DNA of 64,000 nucleotides from Aphrocallistes beatrix (taxonomy: Eukaryota > Porifera > Hexactinellida > Sceptrulophora > Aphrocallistidae), in NCBI GenBank assembly GCA_963281255.1, contig OY725490.1, forward strand, positions 1,364,001-1,428,000, in the 5' to 3' direction. This document shows positions 56,768 through 64,000 of the stretch, piece after piece. Numbering within the stretch: the stretch's first letter is position 1; the number at the start of each line of letters is the position of its first letter. A program made the position numbers and the translations under genes. A model generated the notes under the pieces. The model was not told the origin of the DNA and did not search any database. It saw only the letters and a list, made by a program, of their open reading frames with translations.

Positions 56768-58516
56768 TTAATCGCACAGACAAATAGCGAAGATGTGAAT
56801 TGTTAGTATTCTATAATTAAACTCACGTACTTATACCTGCATAGAGATTGATTGATGCATATAGAATGAGTCATATTGTAAGACATTATTTTAAGAATGA
56901 ATCATTCTGTGAGAAACTACATTATGAATGAGTCATACTAGTTGCTTTATATTATCGCTACATAGCAATACTTTAGGAACTCTCCGAGTATGTTGTGTAC
57001 TGATAATAGGGCTGATATCATTATGAATTAGAAATATCATCATAACATTGTTCTGTATCAGACTTAATTAGTGTCCTTTACTGGTAATGGGTTGGAATCG
57101 GGATTAAATTCCCTGAACCCGAGTATGGTTATGGAACTGAACTCAACTCGAGTCACCCGATCGGAAACAACAATTTATATTTTAGACATGACTAAAGTGC
57201 ATAAATTGCACTAAAACAAACTCTGTTTTGGTATTTGGCGCTGAATGGAATATCTCTAGTACCAAGACAGTCCCGGCGAAAGTAGACTTCTGCGTTCATT
57301 AAGCGTTATCCACCTTAATCACTAACTCGAAACAGAACCCAATTCAAATTCTGCTGGACACTTCCTCATCCAAATAACCAGGACGTTTAACAAATCACTC
57401 GGATTATTTTATTCGGTTAAGCAGATGGAAGGTATTATGATTTATTCTATTGCATATGATTGCTTCATTCAGTACATAGAAGCCCCAGCCAACATAGAAT
57501 GATATTATAAAGGTGGTTAATATGATAGTAAATAATAGAAGAGAAAGAAAACGATGGATTTGGGTCAATTGAGTATAATCCCATTTAAGTAAGTTTAATT
57601 AATCATTATTATATTTTTCTGTCTAAATTGTAACTAATTATCTTGAAAATGTGAATCATCTAGCTATTCCAATGAAATAAAACATTGTGTAATAGCGCAT
57701 CCTAATACACACATAAACTTGTCATAGTAGTTACTACAAATCATAAACATTACTTAATATCACTACGTACTAGATAGATAAGTAGCTTGAGTTAGTTTAT
57801 AGATTTGACATAAGTTATCAATAAATTCTAAAATGACTGGCCTATACTGGCTTCCAACCTTTGACATGGAGTTATTAGGAGTATAGAGTTCGAATATCGC
57901 ATTTTCGAATCTATAAAATAAATTTCTCGTTTACTTTTGTTTGCAATATATACATAAAGTAAACAAATTCTGAAAATAAGCTAGAGACTAGCTTCCAACA
58001 GTTTTTTAGGGTGTATATTTCAAATTCCTTCTATTATGGACCTAACCTTTTTTCATCCAGTTCTGAATTCATTGTTCACTGTAGATGAATGACGTTTTTT
58101 AGTGAATTATAAAACAATCAACCAGATAGAACGCAGGGTGACTCTGCGACACGAAGTACCCGCAAGCCGCGCAGCGCAAGCAAGCGAAGCGCGCTTTTTT
58201 ATTGTAAATGAGCAAACTTCCTACAGCAGAACCTCATTAAAACGAACATATAGAGGAAGGTCGAAATTTGCTCGTATTTTCCCGAATTCGTATTAACCGG
58301 AGTGACTTATTTTCCTCTCTGTACTTTATAATCGAGGATAAGGAGTTAGATTGAAACAAATTGAGAGAACTTTACAATACACAACATCAATACAAACAGA
58401 ATAATCTAAGGTAAAATTTACCAACATTAAGCCTAGCTGTATCAATGCATAGCTACTACATCCACACATAATATAAAGAAATACAAACAGCATTTCATCC
58501 TGCCACACAATGATAA

Positions 58517-58894
58517 TCACAGTGGACTGATATTAGCGATGTAGCCGGTAGTGTCAGTGTGTTTGTATTCAGTATACTTGAATGAATCAGTGGACGATGC
58601 GGAAATCTCTATCTTGCACTCAAAAATGCCTAGCCCACACACGGTGTTACTATCGATTTTCTGACTGCAAATCGGACACTTGAGATTCTTTACCTCAGTA
58701 TTGAACGTACAACGTCCTCCGGTATCTTCAAGGATCCCTTTAGGTATCCAAACGTCTTGGTTATATGCTTTACAGGAGTGATTCTGACAGCGACCCTCAA
58801 TATTCAAGCCTTGAGACACACTTCTCCAGTCCGGACCAGTGGAGTCAAAAGTCTTTTTGGCAAAAGATAATTTTGAAAATAAATTTTCAGCCAT
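58517..58894 (-). CDS. Small Cys-rich zinc-ribbon-like protein 5
   Basis: ATG at 58894, 125 codons, differing from the copy at 56390 at about ten positions (for example NQDVWIPKGILEDTGGRC against NEKVWIAKRFLEHTGGRC). All Cys are kept. Differences spare the metal-binding core, which suggests selection. Same 3' UTR with TTGTAAAG instead of AATAAA. Confidence 0.78.
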   Translation of the reverse strand: MAENLFSKLSFAKKTFDSTGPDWRSVSQGLNIEGRCQNHSCKAYNQDVWIPKGILEDTGGRCTFNTEVKNLKCPICSQKIDSNTVCGLGIFECKIEISASSTDSFKYTEYKHTDTTGYIANISPL

Positions 58895-60375
58895 TTAATC
58901 GCACAGACAAATAGCGAGGATGTGAATTGTTAGTATTCTATAATTAAACTCACATACTTATACCTGTACAGCATTATTGATGAATATAGAATGAGTCACA
59001 TTGTAATAAACTAATATAAGAATGAATCATATTGTAAGACATTATTTTAAGAATGAATCATATTGTAAGACATTATTTTAAGAATGAATCATATTGTACG
59101 AAACTACATTAAGAATGAGTCATACTAGTTGCTGTATATTATCGCTACATAGCAATACTATAGGAACTCTCAATGTTGTGTATTGCTAGTCGGGCTGGTA
59201 GCACTAAATTATAAGTATCAGAATAACATTGTTCTATATCAGACTTAATTAGTGTTCTTTACTGGTAATGAGAATCGGGATCAAATTTCCCGAACCCGAA
59301 TATAATTATGGAACTGAACCCGAACCCTCTCGGAAACAACAATTTATAATTTAGACATGACTAAAGTGCCTAAATTGCACTAAAACAATTTCTGTTTTGG
59401 TGTTTGGCGCCGAATGGAATATCTCTAGCGCCAAGACAGTCTCCAGCGAAAGTAGACTTCTGCGTTCATTAAGCGATATCCACCTTAATCACGAACTCGA
59501 ACCAGAATCCGATTCAAACTCTGCTGGATACTCCCTCATCCAAATAACCAGGACATTGAACAAATCGCATCCCTCTGATTATTCCATTCGTTTAATTATA
59601 AAGAATGTTATGAATTATGTTATGGGAGAATATTGAAATTTCGCCCTTCTAGAGAAATTCTTGATAAAAATATAAATAAAATTTACTAAATCTGTTCAAA
59701 GAAAGATAATCGCTCTATGAAAATGGAATCGTCTCATGGTATATTCATTCATCAATTATATAAGACTTTATCACTATTGAAATGAGTGCCTAAAATTGGC
59801 CTCTAATGATTCGTTGCTATTGTTACATTTCTGCACTGTCCAAAGTGTAACCAGTTGTAACCTAAGTTGACTAATTCATTAAAAATGGCAAAGAATTATG
59901 AATTATTCGAATAATTCTGAGGTGATTATTAGTAATATAAAAATATTAATAATCGCCTTGGTAAGATTCAAGTTTAAAGGGTATTATAAATGGATGAATC
60001 GTACTTAACTGTCTATATTCACACATTTCCTACTAAAAAAGTTTATCATTTGTGAGCTTTGTCTAAAATGAAAATTTTGAGAAAACAGGAGATAAAATTT
60101 ACTGTTTATTTTACAAGATGTTATTAGATATATATAAAAGAGAATTGAAGAGAACTATTTTAATCCACTTACATATTTGTTTACATTCCTCGTTTATCAT
60201 TTATTGCTCCAGCATTTCACAACAGACAAACTGAAACCAATTAATCGATAAATAAACAAACCATAAATTGTAGAGATTCAAATATCACAAAATATGGCAA
60301 AATTAATAACAATAATAAAACATTCATATTCAAATTTATTTATTATCTACATTATTATCTATATTTACTTGCAAA
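58895..60375. other. 5' flank of zinc-ribbon copy 5 and AT-rich spacer
   Basis: 59040-59110 has three tandem AAGAATGAATCATATTGTA units. The open frame at 59397-59636 matches noncoding flanks of other copies and is not called. 59640-60375 shows no gene; a TATATAAAAG box lies near 60130. Confidence 0.45.
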
Positions 60376-60546
60376 ATGGGATGTTGCTACAGTCGTGGAA
60401 GCGAGCAGAAAAGAATGGAAACGAGAAGACTGTTGTCACCTGATGGAATACCGGAGGCAAGATACCGCTGTCCAAAATGTCCCAATAATACCTTTCCCTC
60501 TTTTATTGTATTACGTAATAGTTACTATCATAGATATTCTCAATAA
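60376..60546 (+). CDS. Small ORF with LAMTOR1-like lipidated N-terminus
   Basis: ATG at 60376, 56 codons, MGCCYSRGSEQKRMETRRLL followed by SPDGIPEARYRCPKCPNN and a short tail. The start MGCCYS plus an acidic/basic stretch and RRLL is the pattern of LAMTOR1 (p18), whose Gly2 is myristoylated and Cys3/4 palmitoylated to anchor Ragulator on lysosomes. After about 25 residues the resemblance ends and a CPKC pair appears. It may be exon 1 of a spliced gene, a truncated duplicate, or an unrelated lipidated protein. No downstream LAMTOR1 exons seen within about 230 bp. Confidence 0.4.
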   Translation: MGCCYSRGSEQKRMETRRLLSPDGIPEARYRCPKCPNNTFPSFIVLRNSYYHRYSQ

Positions 60547-60776
60547 ATTAAGATCTTTCTATAGAAATAAACATAAAAGGGGATAGGTACAATCTGTTTT
60601 GGTATTTCAATGAAATGATGTCTGTAAAATTCAAAAATCTAAGGATCAAGTGGTGTTTTGAAATTATCCATCTTCACGTAGTATTATATTTCAGAAAGGG
60701 ATTAAAAATTATCAACCATCTTACAAGATAGTATTACCTATCAAATTCAAAAAATCTCAGTAGAGAGACTTTGAAA

Positions 60777-61231
60777 CAGTGCCGGATTAAGCACGTGGCA
60801 GAAGTGGCATATGCCACGGGCCCCGCGCTTTCATTTACTTGTGCCTCCTGATCTCCAACTGTTCTGGTGAACGATCGTTCTCTAAACTCCAACTCATAAA
60901 AAATCAGTTACGATCGTGTATGACTCAGACACGCTTGAACAGCCTCACTCTGCTTAGCGTAGAACATGAACTTCTTCGTGACATTGATTTGTCGTCACTT
61001 ATTCGTGATTTTTCTCTTCTGAAATCCCGTAAGCATAATTTTTAAATGACTCTAAAGATTGAGATTAGTAACTTTCACACTTAAAATGTTATTACATTAT
61101 ATTATATATCATAGGCGCAGCACCCGGTCCGCCTGGTCCGGCCATCTGCTAGGCACAATACAAGCTTTTAGTAATAGCATGGTTTGCCCAGACCAGTACT
61201 ATGGGCCCCGCGTAACCTTAATCCGGCCCTG
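60777..61231 (+). mobile_element. hAT remnant with C-terminal dimerisation domain
   Basis: 455 bp. CAGTGCCGGATTAAGC at the left, CTTAATCCGGCCCTG at the right, flanked by CTTTGAAA / CATTGAAA (7 of 8). The frame at 60839-61045 encodes NCSGERSFSKLQLIKNQLRS and RLNSLTLLSVEHELLRDID, a hATC domain. Internally deleted, so non-autonomous. Confidence 0.8.
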
Positions 61232-62337
61232 CATTGAAAGTATACCAATTTGTTACGTACATAAATATCATATATTCCTTTTATAGCATATAAAATATAA
61301 CATTCTAGAGGTATTCATGCTATCAGTAAGACAATTATCATTGAATTTTGTCTTTCATATTTGTACAAATATAACATAAAGCTTTGAGAATGGATTTCTC
61401 AGAATTATCTTTTGGGGTAATAGACCATTCTGAATTTTTCAACGTCTTCAACCAAATTTGGGAACGATCACTAACTGTTTCAAATGAAGTTATATTAAAT
61501 TTTAATTAAGATATCCCTTGTATATTGACTATATTTGGAGAAAATATATTTAAGCAGTCCTTAGCAACGGCCTGGAATGTCACAACATTCCGATCTCCAT
61601 ATTTTTGACTGACTGCATCGAGTGACCCCTTGTTTCTTTCAGGAAACAAGGTTACTGACTACGAATGAGCTAATTTAAACTATCCAAAACATAAATTGTG
61701 GCAATAGTGGCCACATTTTAGGAAATAGCCATGGAAAAATGATGACTCATTATTTTAACACCTAGGTTTCAAATTTAAGTGGATTTCCTATCTATGCAGC
61801 GGATTTTTCAACTTATTCTCAAAATTTCGCAAAAATAAACGTAATAAAGAATACAACTTCGAGATTGAGGTGCTAAAAATAGAAATGCTTAGTCATCATG
61901 TATTATGGTTAACTTTGTTGCGAAAAAACAAAAATTTCCTATCATTAGAATATAAATATTTTTTTATTTTTTGCAAAAATTAAAAAATTAAAACTACATT
62001 CACACAGTACAAGTATATAGTATAATAAATAAGTAAATACATCATTCCATCATGTCACACTTTCCATAATACTCATCACAGTGGACTCTTTGGTCAATTG
62101 ATGGATCATGGCCTCATGGGTCAATTGATGGATCATGGCCTCATGGGTTATTCGCTTGATGATTCCGGTTACATAGGTCATGGGTCAATTATTATTACTC
62201 ATTTGCAGTTCCATCCTGGATACCACCCTACTAATGTGTCTGATTGAAATCAGATATCGGAGATGCACAACTCAATATAATTTAAAGTTTAACAATTCAG
62301 TTATTGCTATCAAAAATATTATTAGGCAAATTTATGT
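61232..62337. other. Spacer with a zinc-ribbon 3' remnant
   Basis: 61232-61984 shows nothing recognisable. 61985-62090 matches the 3' UTR of the zinc-ribbon genes (CATCATGTCACACTTTCC) without any coding part. 62090-62280 matches 42830-42880 plus 43340-44240, minus the two MITEs there. Confidence 0.5.
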
Positions 62338-62339
62338 CT

Positions 62340-62545
62340 CAATACCATCCATTGTACTGAAACAATGAACTTCACCATTAAAACAGACCCATAACGTGAT
62401 TGTAATGAAACTGTATTATAAGCTAGCGTATTCTAAACTTAGTGCTTATAAAACTACTTTACAAACTTCAAACAAAACTAAATACAGGTAAGTTGAGCTC
62501 TATGCTCTGGGTGTCTATCCGATGCCCTTATTCTAAAAATAAACG
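62340..62545 (+). promoter_or_regulatory. Candidate TATA promoter and donor, copy 3
   Basis: TATAAA at 62447, donor AATACAG|GTAAGT with GT at 62488. No gene follows on the plus strand before receptor C on the minus strand, so this copy is probably orphaned. Confidence 0.4.
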
Positions 62546-62589
62546 AATGATATTCCTATTTCACAAACTAAATGTGAGCTGTCAAAATT

Positions 62590-62752
62590 TTTAAAATTGA
62601 CAAATTTGGTGATTTTTCGTGCGACATTAATTATAACAGCAGGACGACGTATTTATAGATGTTATCTCCCTTATGATTAATCAATGTGACCCCAGGCGCC
62701 TCCGGTGTAGTGTCCGCCAGTCGCGCAGCGCAAGCAAGCGAAGCCGCTCTTG
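62590..62752 (+). mobile_element. Helitron-like short element, partial
   Basis: Contains ATTGACAAATTTGGTGATTT and ends GCGCAAGCAAGCGAAGC, then a slightly altered hairpin. Lies about 190 bp from the end of receptor C. Confidence 0.6.
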
Positions 62753-62937
62753 TAATAATAAAATGCTAAGATAATTCATCAAATATCTTTAATCACTAAA
62801 AGTATCCTAACATCCATGAAATAGAGAATACAATATAGCTTCGAATTAGGATATTTATCTCTTAGTTCAACCATAGCATTCTAGAAAATATATATAAAAT
62901 AGTTCATTTTAAAAGAAGTTTGTATTCACCAATCAGT

Positions 62938-63066
62938 TTACAGACTGGCATATTGATTAGTCTCAACGTGGTCTATATTACTATAGGGAGTAGGCGAGAT
63001 GTTTGGAGCCATCACTATTTTTCCAGCATGTGGGCCATGATCTATCTCCGAGTACTTGAGTTCGAT
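62938..63066 (-). CDS. Receptor C last exon
   Basis: 42 codons plus TAA, with three tyrosine motifs (KYSEI, PYSNI, QYASL). Strong acceptor CTTTCCACAG. Confidence 0.75.
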   Translation of the reverse strand: MELKYSEIDHGPHAGKIVMAPNISPTPYSNIDHVETNQYASL

Positions 63067-63318
63067 CTGTGGAAAGAAATTGATAGAAATAATTAGATAA
63101 AGGATGGATAGTTATTTGCATTTACCATTTAAATAGTAATATTGAAATGAATTGTATTGGGAATTAGAAGTGTTGGACTGATACCAGTAGTACCAAAGCT
63201 GTGTGTCGATTCGCTCATAAGTATATATTGACTTTTAGTTAGTACATATTGCTATTACCTTGTCTTCCACCACAGGTCCAGGTATCCTGGTTACGTTACT
63301 GTAAGGATTTTCTATTCC
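62938..63318 (-). CDS. Receptor C, 3' end: cytoplasmic tail exons with ITIM/ITSM/ITAM-type motifs
   Basis: Two minus-strand exons: 63259-63318 (acceptor CTCAG|GGA, donor AAG|GTAATA) and 62938-63066 (acceptor CTTTCCACAG|ATC, stop TAA at 62938-62940), joined in phase 0. The first encodes IENPYSNVTRIPGPVVEDK, the second IELKYSEIDHGPHAG onwards to NQYASL. The tail is homologous to exon 12 of receptor B. LKYSEI fits the ITIM pattern, TPYSNI fits ITSM, and YSNI plus seven residues plus YASL fits the ITAM spacing. The ectodomain and TM lie beyond the right edge. I infer a third member of the receptor family, convergent with B. Confidence 0.75.
63259..63318 (-). CDS. Receptor C penultimate exon
   Basis: 20 codons with NPYSNV. 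The exit phase matches the last exon. The start at 63318 is the first AG that leaves an open frame; an acceptor slightly upstream is possible. Confidence 0.55.
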
Positions 63319-63418
63319 CTGAGATCTACTCAAATAATTAGATTAAAATATAAATATCAGTTCAAAGCAATATACAGTAAATATTGGATAAGATATAATT
63401 TCCACACCAGTTATTGCT

Positions 63419-63953
63419 ACAAGCGCGCTTCGCGCTTGCTTGCGCTGCGCGGCTGGCGAACACTTCGCGTCCGCCGGAGGCTCCCTTCGGTCACCTGGAG
63501 TCACATTGGTTAATTATAAGGGAAATACATCTCTAAATATGTCTATTCTACTGTGCTAATCGATATCACTCGAAAAATCACCAAATTTGTGAATTTAAAA
63601 ATTTTTGATGCGTAATGATGACGTCATAACAAAGTGATGAGTCATCATTTTTTATGATAGTCGTATCATATGTGAGACATGTTAGTATACAGATTCTATT
63701 AAAATTTCAGCCTTCTATCTCCTATAATGGCTGAGTTATGCCCGAATAACTGTGTTGCTTAACTTTTAAAAATGTGACAATGACGTCATAATTCCATGAT
63801 GAGTCGACATTTTGCTCTGAGCTCAGAACTTACTGGAGCCATAGCCAAAATACTCCCACATGCCAAAAATTAGCTTTCTATGACCGGCAGTTTCTTCAAT
63901 CAATTCGTTACAGATATATATACACAATAATCGAGTTTTAATAGTAAGGATAG
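63419..63953 (-). mobile_element. Helitron-like short element, near full length, in receptor C intron
   Basis: About 535 bp. Minus-strand start ATCCTTACTATTAAAACTCG, end hairpin region GCGCAAGCAAGCGCGAAGCG then CTTG. Aligns along its length with 31316-31855. Confidence 0.65.
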
Positions 63954-64000
63954 TGAGATATTGGTTATAGTAGTAATTTGGCCAAAAATTATCTGACCCG

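Larger units (their letters stand above)
55240..59640. repeat. Tandem segmental duplication, about 2.1 kb offset
   Basis: Blocks around 55310-57400 and 58035-59550 align in order: CTAACCTTTTTT leader, Helitron-like fragment, ACGAACATATAGAGGAAGGT, 3' UTR, gene, 5' flank. Related but older copies lie at 41.3-42.5, 46.4-47.5 and 53.7-55.0 kb. Confidence 0.75.

Noticed and set aside
59397-59636. 79-codon frame upstream of zinc-ribbon copy 5
   Set aside because: The aligned segments at 42.4, 54.9 and 57.3 kb are interrupted by indels and stops, and there is no ATG at the frame start.
1-64000. tRNA or rRNA genes
   Set aside because: I saw no cloverleaf-compatible A and B box pairs or rRNA-like GC-rich conserved blocks by eye; a tRNAscan-type search would be decisive.

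Overview
The window is AT-rich eukaryotic DNA with spliced genes, GT-AG introns of about 0.2 to 8 kb, extracellular modules bounded by phase-1 introns (typical of animals), and very many DNA transposons and MITEs. I infer an invertebrate metazoan, most likely a sponge (demosponge), but nothing here proves the species.

The main content is a cluster of related single-pass receptor genes. Receptor A (minus strand, 9671 leftwards past the window edge) and receptor B (plus strand, 13257-40277, complete) lie head to head. They share near-identical signal-peptide and Ig-like exons in an inverted duplication. The twelve exons of B join to exactly 595 codons: signal peptide, Ig-like domain, two FN3 domains, an FN3 domain split over two exons, a Pro/Thr hinge, a TM helix and a tyrosine-rich tail. 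At the right edge the tail exons of a third receptor, C, run on the minus strand (62938-63318). The tails of B and C are homologous and carry spaced YxxI/L/V motifs that match ITIM, ITSM and (in C) ITAM consensus patterns. They look like immune-type receptors signalling through SH2 proteins.

Between B and C (41-62 kb) lies a segmentally duplicated region. It holds four intact minus-strand genes for small Cys-rich zinc-ribbon-like proteins (125-150 aa), one disrupted copy, one 3' remnant, a decayed gene resembling the Cys-rich C-terminus of a P-loop GTPase family, three copies of a TATA box plus splice-donor segment, and a small ORF starting MGCCYS like the lysosomal anchor LAMTOR1.

The introns of A and B are packed with transposons: mariner, hAT with BED finger, a Ginger-like element (gypsy-type integrase remnant plus a putative cysteine peptidase), pogo-type TA MITEs, hAT MITEs with 8-bp target duplications, a 4-bp-TSD MITE, long-TIR fold-back elements, a Helitron-like short element with at least 14 copies, and a 141-bp tandem repeat around an FN3 exon. 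Several insertions have an empty-site control in a paralogous copy within the window.
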